Source: a virus | Length of the DNA stretch: 54,876 nt | Strand: one strand, 5' to 3' | Virus record (IMG/VR): IMGVR_UViG_3300043015_002761 | Coordinates: 1-54,876 of that record | Shown here: positions 9,911-17,492 of the stretch, in pieces | How positions within the stretch are numbered: position 1 is the first letter of the stretch | How the letters are laid out: each line of letters starts with the position of its first letter | Made by a program: the position numbers and the translations under genes | Notes under the pieces: model-generated | What the model saw: only the letters and a program-made list of their open reading frames with translations | Told to the model about the DNA's origin: nothing | The model's database searches: none

Positions 9911-12532
9911 TTAAGTAGCAAATCTAGGATTTGGATTAAGTTTACCAACCCTACCTGTACCAGCACTTGTATCTTTCAATCCGTTATTTAATGTTTGTCT
10001 AGCGTAAGCGTTATTAACAATATTTTCAACTATTAAATTAGCTAAAGAAGTATCACTACCAAGACCATTAATATTAATATCAATTTTTTGGTTTTCATGT
10101 TTATGTATAACTTCAGATTTACCTCCATTATTACCAGTAAATTCTTTAGCAGCCTTATCCAACTTACCTTCTTGTGTTGAAGCTAAAAGAACGTCATTTA
10201 CCTTCATAAATTTATCCTTTGGGTTAAATTGAATTATACCATCACTAACGTTACTTATATCACCACCTTTTCTACCTGTGGTACCCTTGTTTTTGTCACC
10301 AAAAAATTCATCATAAATACCCATTCCTCCACCAATAAGTCCACCAATAACACCTCCAGCAACATTACCCAATCCTGGTATAACACTACCTAATAGAGCA
10401 CCATAACCAGCATATTCAGCAGCTTTACCAGCAACACCAATACTTTTCCCCAAATTACTATCTGGGTCATCCATAAATCCTCTACCAACATCAGCCGCAA
10501 GTGCTACAGCACCAAGACCAGTAAACGCTTTAGTACCCTTGGCTAAAGATTTACCTAATTTCATTGTACCACCAAAACCGAAACCACCCTTATTACCAAT
10601 CTTTGTTGCTTTAGCTAATAAATTCCTTCTCATACCACCTTTCTTACCACCTCTTAGAAACCTACTAAGCATATTACCACCACCTACGTCAGAACCACCG
10701 CCTCCGCCTCCACCAACATTAGCCACTGTATTAAAACCTTTACCAAGCATCATACCATTTGCATACCATTTCATACTATCCCATAAGAATCCACCTACAG
10801 TTTTAAGTAATAATGCCGAACCAGCAATAAACGCTGTCTTTATTGGGTTATCTGTTATCCATTTAACTAACGTACCAGCTAATTCAACAGCTCCTTTAAC
10901 AAAATCTTTTAATCTATCTAAGAAACCACTATTTTTTAAATTTTCAACAAAGTTTTGTAGAGGTTCACCAACAAATTCTTTAAGTTTTATTGCGACATCT
11001 AAAAACTGTTGTTTAAGTGTTTGTATAGTGTCATTTATGGTATCATCGAATGTCCTAGCTTGTTTTGCCCTCTCTTCTAATGATTGTTTTTGTGTTTTAA
11101 TACTTTCTAAGTCAGCCTTCTTAAGGTCTTTAACATCTCTACTAAACGTACCAACATTAATTTCCCATTGACCAGATTCTTGATTAAATTTAGCAAGACT
11201 TGAAACTAATTCCTTATCTTTTTCATTCATACTTATTGGTGATACTTGTCCAATAGCTTCTACCCTCTTTTGAGCTTCAGCCATCTTAGTTAACTCTTCA
11301 ACACCAATACCAGTAATCTTAGATATTTCTCGCAACCTATCTCTCGCTAGACCACCCTTAACTTCGAATGTACCACTTTCTTTGTTAAACTTAACAAATT
11401 CACCCGCAGCCTTACCAATGTCCTTAGCAAACCCCTCAAAATCGTTCCTAGCTTTAAACATTAATTGCATTGGGTTACCAAGTTTAGCAAACTCACCACC
11501 CATTGTACTAAGTTGAGCCGCCATCTCAATAGCGCCTTCTGGTCTAAACACCTTTTCAGCCATACCAGCAATACCATCCATATCTAACTTAAGTCTAAGT
11601 GCATCAGCTGACATTTTACCTAATGCTTTAACACCACCCTTAAATCCGTACTTTTGAGCTAATTTTAAATTCTTTTGAAGTGTTGATGCTGCCTTAGATG
11701 AATTAACACCCATTTCACCAGCTGTATTCATTGTATCCTCAACTAGTTTAGCTGAAGCTTCAACACTCATACCGAAGTCATCAGCTGAAGCCGCCATTTG
11801 TACCGCAAATTCAGCACCAAGACCAGTACCTTGTGACATACCAGCCATAGCTTTAAGACCACCTTCAGTAAGCTTAACACTTCTACCTATTTCCTCACTA
11901 TAACCTCTTTGTAATTTTGCTAATTCTTTGATGTTAACACCCATCATGGTTGTTGAATCAGCAGCTCTATTCATATTAGTTGCGAAAGCTTCGTATTGCT
12001 TGTTACCAATCCCCATACTTCTGGCAGCATTACGAATTTCTCTATCCATCTCAAAGATACCAGATTTTTTAATCTTATCAACAGCCCAACCGATAACTTT
12101 ACCAGTAGTTTTAAACCCAGCTTTTAATAAATTAGCTTTCCTAACTGATTTACTTATTTCTTCAGTTTGTTTTTCTAGCTCTTTAGTTTGTTCTTCAAGG
12201 TAGTCTAAATTCTTTTTTCTATATTTAACTTGTTGTTTTAAGGTTTTAAGTATTTCTTTTTCTTTATTACTTAAATAACCATTTTGTTTCTTTTGTTTTT
12301 CCTTAAGGTCTTTTAATTGTTTTTCTTCATCCTTTAATTTTTTAGCTTCTTCAGCTTCTTTTTGTTTAAGATGAGTAATATCCTTCTGTAATTGGTTAAC
12401 TTTAGCTAATGCCTCAAAATAACCACCAAGACCCTTTTCAAGCTCTTGCTGCATCTTTCTTTGGTCTTCTAACTGTTTTTTAATATCAGATAAATTACCT
12501 TTCCATCTGTCAAATCCATTATTTTCAGCCAT
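9911..12532 (-). CDS. Tail tape measure protein
   Basis: An 873-residue tape measure protein, the helical ruler inside the tail tube. The first ~130 residues are a charged Lys/Glu/Gln coiled coil (KQLEDQRKMQQELEKGL onward). The middle is alanine- and lysine-rich helix. About residue 575 has a hydrophobic stretch (IKTAFIAGSALLLKTVGG), about 611 a glycine run, and about 715-740 a Gly-rich hydrophobic segment (SVIPGLGNVAGGVIGGLIGG) typical of tape measures that contact or cross the inner membrane. T4 gp29 is 590 residues; at ~0.15 nm per residue 873 would imply a tail near 130 nm (inference). It starts 6 nt after the 672-residue gene and is the last gene of that unit. The chaperone pair is two genes upstream, the usual neighbourhood. 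Confidence 0.85.
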   Translation of the reverse strand: MAENNGFDRWKGNLSDIKKQLEDQRKMQQELEKGLGGYFEALAKVNQLQKDITHLKQKEAEEAKKLKDEEKQLKDLKEKQKKQNGYLSNKEKEILKTLKQQVKYRKKNLDYLEEQTKELEKQTEEISKSVRKANLLKAGFKTTGKVIGWAVDKIKKSGIFEMDREIRNAARSMGIGNKQYEAFATNMNRAADSTTMMGVNIKELAKLQRGYSEEIGRSVKLTEGGLKAMAGMSQGTGLGAEFAVQMAASADDFGMSVEASAKLVEDTMNTAGEMGVNSSKAASTLQKNLKLAQKYGFKGGVKALGKMSADALRLKLDMDGIAGMAEKVFRPEGAIEMAAQLSTMGGEFAKLGNPMQLMFKARNDFEGFAKDIGKAAGEFVKFNKESGTFEVKGGLARDRLREISKITGIGVEELTKMAEAQKRVEAIGQVSPISMNEKDKELVSSLAKFNQESGQWEINVGTFSRDVKDLKKADLESIKTQKQSLEERAKQARTFDDTINDTIQTLKQQFLDVAIKLKEFVGEPLQNFVENLKNSGFLDRLKDFVKGAVELAGTLVKWITDNPIKTAFIAGSALLLKTVGGFLWDSMKWYANGMMLGKGFNTVANVGGGGGGGSDVGGGNMLSRFLRGGKKGGMRRNLLAKATKIGNKGGFGFGGTMKLGKSLAKGTKAFTGLGAVALAADVGRGFMDDPDSNLGKSIGVAGKAAEYAGYGALLGSVIPGLGNVAGGVIGGLIGGGMGIYDEFFGDKNKGTTGRKGGDISNVSDGIIQFNPKDKFMKVNDVLLASTQEGKLDKAAKEFTGNNGGKSEVIHKHENQKIDININGLGSDTSLANLIVENIVNNAYARQTLNNGLKDTSAGTGRVGKLNPNPRFAT

Positions 12533-12538
12533 TATCTA

Positions 12539-14557
12539 TTACTTTTTTTCTTGTTTATTTTCTTCTTTCTTTATTTCTACAACACCTTCACCAACTTCTG
12601 GGTTAGTTTTATTATTACCAGTGTTATAATATATCTTAACCTCATACTTTAATAATTTATCAGTTTCATCTAACTTCTTATTTAAATAAATCCTAAAGTA
12701 TAATTTTTCTTCTTTATTTAAAGTTGGTTTGAAATTAGTTTCAACCATAGGTACGTTTTTATCACCATTAATTCTATTAGATTTAGTTTTAAATTTTTCA
12801 AATTTACTAGGTTTTATTGGTTTTATGTAAGAACTGCTTTTAGTTTCCTTACTATTTATATCACTTAAAGCTTTATCCATAATTTGTTCTTTAAGATTTA
12901 AATTAACAAACTGCATAGTTTTTATAGAATTCTTTTCAAATTCTTTAAATTCATCTATAACACTATATAACCTTTTATTAAGTCTATCTTCAGCTGGTAT
13001 AATACCTCTTTCATCACCAAGTTTTAATAAATCAACAAACCAATTAGGTTTTTTCCACATAGCATCGATAATAGTTTGATTACCCTTGGTTAAATCATCT
13101 ATTATCTTATTTATTTCCTTATCACTTAATTCATCAACAGGTTCAAAAGTTAAATCCTTTAAAACATCTACTAAATCCTCCAGTATCATCTGCTCACTCT
13201 TACCATTACCTTCTTCATTGGAACCACCAAGATATCTTTTAATCCTTAAATCAAATATGAAATCTTCACCCTCACCACTTTGTTTAATATTTACATTACT
13301 TTCATCAATTTCAAATTCTATTAAGTTATCTTTTAAATAAGAATATTTATCAGCTTCTAAAACATCAAAAGAAATACTATTATTATCTTTATTTAATACT
13401 TTTGTTTTAATTGTTTTACCGTCCTTAAAGTTAAATGATACGATATCATCTTCATTATAATTACCAATTTCAAGTGCTAATTCAGTCTTTTCATTTCTAC
13501 TACGCTCACCATTAGTTGAACCTCCAGATTTACTTTCAAAATCTAATATATTATCCAATATAAAGTCTTCACTCTTAGTTTCACCTTTATTATCGGAGCC
13601 ACCTACATATTTTTTAAACTTTAAACTAAATAAAAATTCTTCATTTTCACCACTATTTTTAATTTTAACATTTTTAGGGTCACCATTAAATTCGATGGTA
13701 TCACCTATAGATTTAGTATATCTATCTGATTTTGGTCCACTAACTTTATCTATTTTAAAGGCAATGTTATTACCATCCTTATTAAGTGTTAATAAATCTA
13801 TATCACCACCAGAAAGTTTAAAGGTATACAATTCATCCACCTTAGATGATAAAATCTCATCAATAAGACTTTGTATTTCGTCTTCACCACCAATATCACC
13901 TTCCTTAAAATCTTTACCAATATCACCACTACCAGTATCAATTGTAAACTTAGGTTTTGATGACGGACTTAAATTACAACTAAGACCTGTAGCTTCATCA
14001 TCGAAAACACCTAATTGAACATTTTTCCATGTACCATTTTTCCATGTGTCCCCATTATTTTTTAAATCATTCATGATTAATTTAGGACCCATCTTTAACA
14101 CTTCATTATTAACCAGTGTTGATAATTTTTTAAATTCAGCTTCATCTATTTCACCAGCCTTTTTAGCGTCTTCAACATCCTTAAATGTATTAAATTTACC
14201 ACCACTTTCCTTACTTAAAGCTTCAATGTTTAAATATTTCTTATGTTTACCACGATAAGTAACATTTCCACCTTGGATATCAGCACTAGTCACATGAAAA
14301 AAACTATTCTTATAAACACCATCGTTACAATTAATCATTAATAATTGACCACTAATTGAATCGATAACTTTAAAGTATAATTCACTACCTTTTTTATCAA
14401 TTAATTTAATAGCATCACCTTCTTTTACTTGATTGATACTATTTTGCATATTAGCCTCTAATAAGAGTCTATTATATTGACTTTCTGTTATAATAAGTTT
14501 ACTCTTCTTTTTATTGAAGATTCTATTATATTGTGATTCAGTAATTACTAATTTCAT
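12539..14557 (-). CDS. Tagged virion-associated protein with duplicated internal domain, unknown function
   Basis: A 672-residue protein of unknown function lying between the tail-assembly chaperones and the tape measure. Its N-terminus is a duplicated short motif: LVITESQYNRI (residues 3-13) and LIITESQYNRL (21-31), then LLEA with E34/A35. LxE before a small residue fits the T4 gp21 prohead-protease rule, so the tag may be removed. Residues about 45-120 look like a small beta-barrel (GDAIKLIDKKGSELYFKVID). Two divergent ~110-residue repeats follow, about 226-332 and 356-464, sharing FxLxxKxYxGGSxxxGxxKSE and ending in ILxxxxD. The C-terminus is Lys/Glu-rich. A TATTTAT element is 15 nt upstream of the ATG. 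It could be an internal head or tail-lumen protein. Function is not assignable from sequence. Confidence 0.65.
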   Translation of the reverse strand: MKLVITESQYNRIFNKKKSKLIITESQYNRLLLEANMQNSINQVKEGDAIKLIDKKGSELYFKVIDSISGQLLMINCNDGVYKNSFFHVTSADIQGGNVTYRGKHKKYLNIEALSKESGGKFNTFKDVEDAKKAGEIDEAEFKKLSTLVNNEVLKMGPKLIMNDLKNNGDTWKNGTWKNVQLGVFDDEATGLSCNLSPSSKPKFTIDTGSGDIGKDFKEGDIGGEDEIQSLIDEILSSKVDELYTFKLSGGDIDLLTLNKDGNNIAFKIDKVSGPKSDRYTKSIGDTIEFNGDPKNVKIKNSGENEEFLFSLKFKKYVGGSDNKGETKSEDFILDNILDFESKSGGSTNGERSRNEKTELALEIGNYNEDDIVSFNFKDGKTIKTKVLNKDNNSISFDVLEADKYSYLKDNLIEFEIDESNVNIKQSGEGEDFIFDLRIKRYLGGSNEEGNGKSEQMILEDLVDVLKDLTFEPVDELSDKEINKIIDDLTKGNQTIIDAMWKKPNWFVDLLKLGDERGIIPAEDRLNKRLYSVIDEFKEFEKNSIKTMQFVNLNLKEQIMDKALSDINSKETKSSSYIKPIKPSKFEKFKTKSNRINGDKNVPMVETNFKPTLNKEEKLYFRIYLNKKLDETDKLLKYEVKIYYNTGNNKTNPEVGEGVVEIKKEENKQEKK

Positions 14558-14572
14558 TTGGTATCTTTTAAT

Positions 14573-14579
14573 ATAAATA
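14573..14579 (-). promoter_or_regulatory. TATTTAT candidate late promoter (672-aa / tape measure unit)
   Basis: On the minus strand, TATTTATATTAAAAGA lies 15 nt before the ATG at 14557, directly after the terminator of the upstream chaperone unit. That is the arrangement expected where one unit stops and another begins. Confidence 0.55.
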
Positions 14580-14593
14580 TCACTTATAACGAA

Positions 14594-14625
14594 AAATACC
14601 CAACTATTTAATTAGTTAGGTATTT
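14594..14625 (-). terminator. Rho-independent terminator of the chaperone unit
   Basis: Arms AAATACC-C-AACTA (14594-14606) and TAGTT-A-GGTATTT (14613-14625) pair over 12 positions with one mismatch around a 6-nt loop. On the minus strand the stem ends in a T run. The stop codon of the 68-residue frame (14612-14614) lies inside the hairpin. Confidence 0.65.
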
Positions 14626-14818
14626 CTCCACTTTTTAATTTAGCTTTTAATTGTTCACCACCAACTCTAGTAGTTCTACTACCACTTGAATTACTACCTC
14701 TAGCTTGTGCCATCTTCTCTTCCATCATCTCGTTTTTCTTAGTGTGTTCATTAACGAGTGTTGACAGATAGAACCTTCTTTCATAAGTTGGTGCTGATAA
14801 AACATCTTGGTAAGTCAT
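14612..14818 (-). CDS. Tail-assembly chaperone C-terminal frame, likely reached by frameshift
   Basis: From the ATG at 14816-14818 this frame encodes 68 residues (MTYQDVLSAPTYERRFYLST...), but the coding signal begins earlier. The same frame is open back to a TAA at 14918-14920, and the stretch before the ATG reads like protein (EGLLEEIYVCIKHLG). The joined sequence resembles the C-terminal part of gpGT-type chaperones, in which a short alpha-helical domain with an S.P...RR.YL motif is added by ribosomal frameshifting. No ATG, GTG or TTG precedes 14818 in this frame and no clear Shine-Dalgarno sits before it. The likeliest product is therefore a fusion to the 379-residue protein, about 463 residues. 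Independent initiation at 14818 remains possible. The 3' end runs into a terminator. Confidence 0.65.
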   Translation of the reverse strand: MTYQDVLSAPTYERRFYLSTLVNEHTKKNEMMEEKMAQARGSNSSGSRTTRVGGEQLKAKLKSGEIPN

Positions 14819-14864
14819 ACCTAAGTGTTTTATACAAACATATATTTCCTCTAATAACCCTTCC

Positions 14865-16004
14865 TTATAATTCTGCGTTAGGCCAAAAAAACTTTGGTGT
14901 AAAGGGAAGAAAGGTATTTACGGACCCACCTCCAGGAGTCCTTACGGTGATATTCATATCGACACCGCATTCGATTGTGTTAAAGTATTCTCTTAATTTT
15001 TGTGCATCACCCACCCTCATATTTCTAACGAAATCTTTAATGTAAGTTCTATCTCTATTACCGTTAACATCTACTATTTGTGATTCTAAAACAAGTGTTA
15101 CTTCCTCGTTAACAGGATTATCCTTATTAGCGTCAATAATTTCATCTAATTTTTCTAATTCACCTACTGTAAGAATCTTAAATTTAACTAAAACCTTACT
15201 AAGTGGTAATTCATAAGCAAAAAGACCTTCAGAATCTGGTTCAACATTTAATTTTATTTGTCTTAGACTTGATAAGTTAATTTCAGTTTCAAAAACTTCA
15301 TCCTTCTCATCATAAACTAAAATTGGATACATCTCACCGTAACCAGTAGCCCTAAGCCAAATCATAATTGCGTTTCTATCACCAGGTAATAAATCTTTAT
15401 ACCTTAATTCTGGTTCAAGTAATTTTCTGTTAATAAGAATTTCTAAAAACTCACCACTTTCCATTAAATTTGGTGATGTAAGAATATTCTCATCAGCAGT
15501 AGTCATAAAAGCAACCTTAACATTCTTTTTCTTATTTGGGTATAATTTACCCTCTGAAGGTAAAGGTATAATATCAAACGGTTGATTCATTTGAGGTTGA
15601 CTAAGTAATTCAATATAACCATTACTAACTGGTTTTTTACCTCCGTCATAATCCCCATCATTAGAACCACCATTATTAGATGGTGGGGTTGGTGGTGGTG
15701 GGGTTGGTGTTTGAACTATTTCAACTGGTTGTTGAACGTAAGGTGTTGTTTGAGTAGACTGTTCTTTTCTCTTCTCATCCATTTGTTTAGCAATTTCTTC
15801 GTTTTTTCTTAATTGCTCTTCTCTCCATTTAAGTTGTTCTTCAGTTCTTCTTCTCATTTCATTAGCAGCTATAGATTCAGTATCAGAACCGTATTGAGGT
15901 TGAACACCTTCTTGTTCCGCTAATTCATTAGCAATCTTTTCACCAGTTTCGTTAGCTTGTTTAATTTGTTCCTGTGTAGGAAAAACATTAGGTTTTTTAT
16001 CCAT
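14865..16004 (-). CDS. Tail assembly chaperone / gp26-like baseplate family protein
   Basis: A 379-residue protein in two parts. Residues 1-145 are charged, coiled-coil-like and low complexity, with a Pro-rich linker (TPTPPPPTPP) and a Gly/Asn/Asp stretch. Residues ~146-379 match the pattern of the T4 gp26 family (T4_baseplate): IIPLPSEGKLYP, then VAFMTTADENILTSPNLM, then LLPGDRNAIMIWLRATGYG, then a Glu-rich acidic domain. In many T4-like phages this family sits just upstream of the tape measure and works with it during tail assembly. The C-terminus (FTPKFFWPNAEL) overlaps an open +1 frame that continues into a chaperone-like domain, so two products are expected. The ATG is 42 nt from a TATTTAT element. 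The chaperone role is inferred from domain, position and overlap. Confidence 0.75.
   Translation of the reverse strand: MDKKPNVFPTQEQIKQANETGEKIANELAEQEGVQPQYGSDTESIAANEMRRRTEEQLKWREEQLRKNEEIAKQMDEKRKEQSTQTTPYVQQPVEIVQTPTPPPPTPPSNNGGSNDGDYDGGKKPVSNGYIELLSQPQMNQPFDIIPLPSEGKLYPNKKKNVKVAFMTTADENILTSPNLMESGEFLEILINRKLLEPELRYKDLLPGDRNAIMIWLRATGYGEMYPILVYDEKDEVFETEINLSSLRQIKLNVEPDSEGLFAYELPLSKVLVKFKILTVGELEKLDEIIDANKDNPVNEEVTLVLESQIVDVNGNRDRTYIKDFVRNMRVGDAQKLREYFNTIECGVDMNITVRTPGGGSVNTFLPFTPKFFWPNAEL
14884..14891 (-). other. Putative programmed +1/-2 frameshift site (T7 run)
   Basis: The minus strand carries seven consecutive Ts (14891-14885) read as TTT TTT TGG in the 379-residue frame. Skipping one T, or slipping back two, gives TTT TTT GGC and enters the frame of the 68-residue ORF. 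The site lies inside the only stretch where both frames are open, between the +1-frame TAA (14920-14918) and the 0-frame TAA (14867-14865). Lambda-type chaperones use -1 slips and Mu uses -2. The exact mechanism here is inference. Confidence 0.5.
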
Positions 16005-16046
16005 GTTAATTTTTTTTTAAAACTATTATCTTATTTAATCTACTAA

Positions 16047-16053
16047 ATAAATA
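16047..16053 (-). promoter_or_regulatory. TATTTAT candidate late promoter (chaperone unit)
   Basis: On the minus strand, aacaTATTTATTTAG lies about 42 nt before the ATG at 16004, downstream of the tail-tube terminator. It is one of the longer-leader members of the set and lacks the A-rich tail right after the core. Confidence 0.4.
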
Positions 16054-16080
16054 TGTTAAGTCAAGTTTTATAAAACAAAA

Positions 16081-16102
16081 AAAGACCCCTAATGAGGTCT
16101 TT
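16081..16102 (-). terminator. Rho-independent terminator after tail tube gene
   Basis: AAAGACC (16081-16087), an 8-nt loop, and GGTCTTT (16096-16102). The minus-strand transcript continues into a long T run. It lies 27 nt past the tail tube stop and would isolate this highly expressed gene from the chaperone unit. Confidence 0.8.
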
Positions 16103-16128
16103 TTATAAAAATATTTTAAATATAAAAA

Positions 16129-16617
16129 TTAGAAAAGAAGTATTGCTCTATCAAATCTTAAATCAGCAGTGATATCAGCAATAGCATCATCATCCATTGA
16201 TAAATCACCAAAGTTAACATTGGTAAGCATTGTACCTTGAAGTACCCACTTTTCAATTACTACACCAGTTGGGTCAAGCATTTCAAGTTCTACGTCTTTT
16301 TTATAACCAGCAGCATAACCTTGTCTACCAGTGATTGATTCAGATTGTAAACGCACCCATTCCATTATTGCTTGTGCAGCAGAAGGACCAATAGGGTCTC
16401 TAAATGTTACAGAAATTGATTCCCAAGTAAATCTACCGATAACCCAAGTAGATGTGTTAAGGAATGGAATCTCAACTTCGTTTTGTGTAATTGAAGGTCT
16501 AGAAGCAGATGCTAACCACCATTCTTGAATACCTAAAGATGCTGGAAACCTTAAAAGCCATCTATTCTTTTTCTTTGGTTCATAAGGTACGGGCATTTTC
16601 ATCAATAAATCAGCCAT
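16129..16617 (-). CDS. Tail tube protein, T4 gp19-like
   Basis: A 162-residue protein, essentially the length of T4 gp19 (163). It has the family pattern: an N-terminal KKNRWLLRFPASLGI segment with the conserved basic-aromatic start, a central SITQNEVEIPFLNTSTWVIG stretch, WESISVTFRDPIGPSAAQAI, and a C-terminal VLQGTMLTNVNFGDLSMDDD followed by a beta strand. The protein polymerises as hexameric rings forming the inner tube through which DNA passes. It is monocistronic, with a TATTTAT element 38 nt upstream and a strong terminator just downstream, as expected for a protein needed in many copies. The sheath gene lies two genes upstream rather than adjacent as in T4. Confidence 0.92.
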   Translation of the reverse strand: MADLLMKMPVPYEPKKKNRWLLRFPASLGIQEWWLASASRPSITQNEVEIPFLNTSTWVIGRFTWESISVTFRDPIGPSAAQAIMEWVRLQSESITGRQGYAAGYKKDVELEMLDPTGVVIEKWVLQGTMLTNVNFGDLSMDDDAIADITADLRFDRAILLF

Positions 16618-16655
16618 GTTGTATAAGTTTTAATTTTTTGTTTTATTCTTTAATT

Positions 16656-16662
16656 ATAAATA
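16656..16662 (-). promoter_or_regulatory. TATTTAT candidate late promoter (tail tube)
   Basis: On the minus strand, acaTATTTATAATTAAAGA lies 38 nt before the tail tube ATG. The leader between them is almost free of G and C. Confidence 0.5.
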
Positions 16663-16799
16663 TGTGGTTTTTATTTTTTTTAATATTTTTGTTTTAAAAC
16701 CACATGTACTAATAAATATTAATTAATTTGTAAAAAAATATAAAATTGTTTGTTTTAATTGAATATTATTCTTATATTAGTACTATAAACATTTTAAGT

Positions 16800-17468
16800 A
16801 TGAAAAATTTAGTATTATTTTTAGCATTTTTTATTGGATTTAATTCATTTTCACAAACTGAATTAGATAGTATTATGATTTCTCAAATTAATAAAATGAG
16901 AACAAACCCTAAATCATACATACCATTAGTTAACAAATATATAGAAATTCAAAAACAAACTTTAATATTAATGAGTAATCCTAATGTTAAAACTAAAACT
17001 AGTGTTAGTAGTGGTAACATGGATAAAAATAATGAAATGATTAATACTAAAACTATTAATGACCCTAAAGAAATCATTAGAAAAAATATAAGTGCTGCTA
17101 GAGAATTAATCGTTATTTTAAATAAAATTGAACCATTAAACGAATTAACTTATAATAGTGAAATGGATTCAATTACAGATTCACATGGTAAATACTTAGA
17201 TAGTGTTAAAAAATTTGGTCACTTTGGTCCTAATGGTGAAAGAGTATACCAAAGATTTAAACCAACTAAATTGAATGTATCTGAAAACTTAGTATCAATT
17301 AATAAAAAAGAAATTGACAATAAAGATTTTTCACAAGCTATCTTAATTTTACTTATAGATGCATTTATTGAAGGTAGAGGTCATAGAAAAAACCTTTTAA
17401 ATCCAGATATAAAATACATCTCAGTATATATCAGTGATAAATTATGTGTTCAAAATTTCGGTTTTTAA
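16800..17468 (+). CDS. Secreted CAP/SCP-superfamily protein
   Basis: I choose the ATG at 16800 (222 residues) over an upstream in-frame ATG at 16746, because MKNLVLFLAFFIGFNSFSQ (residues 1-19) is a complete signal peptide with the FSQ end common in Bacteroidota. No lipobox Cys follows. The mature part has CAP features: an N-terminal SQINKMRTNPKSYI helix, FGHFGPNGERVYQRF (about 138-152), SENLVS, then the signature FIEGRGHRKNLLNP (about 190-203) and a final strand. The His residues in HGKY/GHFG and GHR fit the CAP cavity. CAP proteins bind lipids or act on peptides and walls; which applies here is unknown. It is a lone plus-strand gene between minus-strand tail genes, suggesting a host-derived accessory gene expressed separately. 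A weak hairpin follows. Confidence 0.8.
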   Translation: MKNLVLFLAFFIGFNSFSQTELDSIMISQINKMRTNPKSYIPLVNKYIEIQKQTLILMSNPNVKTKTSVSSGNMDKNNEMINTKTINDPKEIIRKNISAARELIVILNKIEPLNELTYNSEMDSITDSHGKYLDSVKKFGHFGPNGERVYQRFKPTKLNVSENLVSINKKEIDNKDFSQAILILLIDAFIEGRGHRKNLLNPDIKYISVYISDKLCVQNFGF

Positions 17469-17476
17469 TAACCAAG

Positions 17477-17492
17477 TTGAGGTTTACCTCAA
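17477..17492. terminator. Weak bidirectional hairpin between convergent genes
   Basis: TTGAGG (17477-17482), loop TTTA, CCTCAA (17487-17492) lies between the CAP gene and the 380-residue gene and covers the latter's TGA. There is no good T run on either side, so it is a weak candidate. Confidence 0.3.

Noticed and set aside
10539-11171. 210-residue plus-strand frame with a proline run
   Set aside because: Antisense of the Gly-rich tape measure; the prolines mirror GGN codons of the real gene.
16746-16799. CAP protein start at ATG 16746
   Set aside because: It would bury the signal peptide 18 residues inside; ATG 16800 gives a normal N-terminus.
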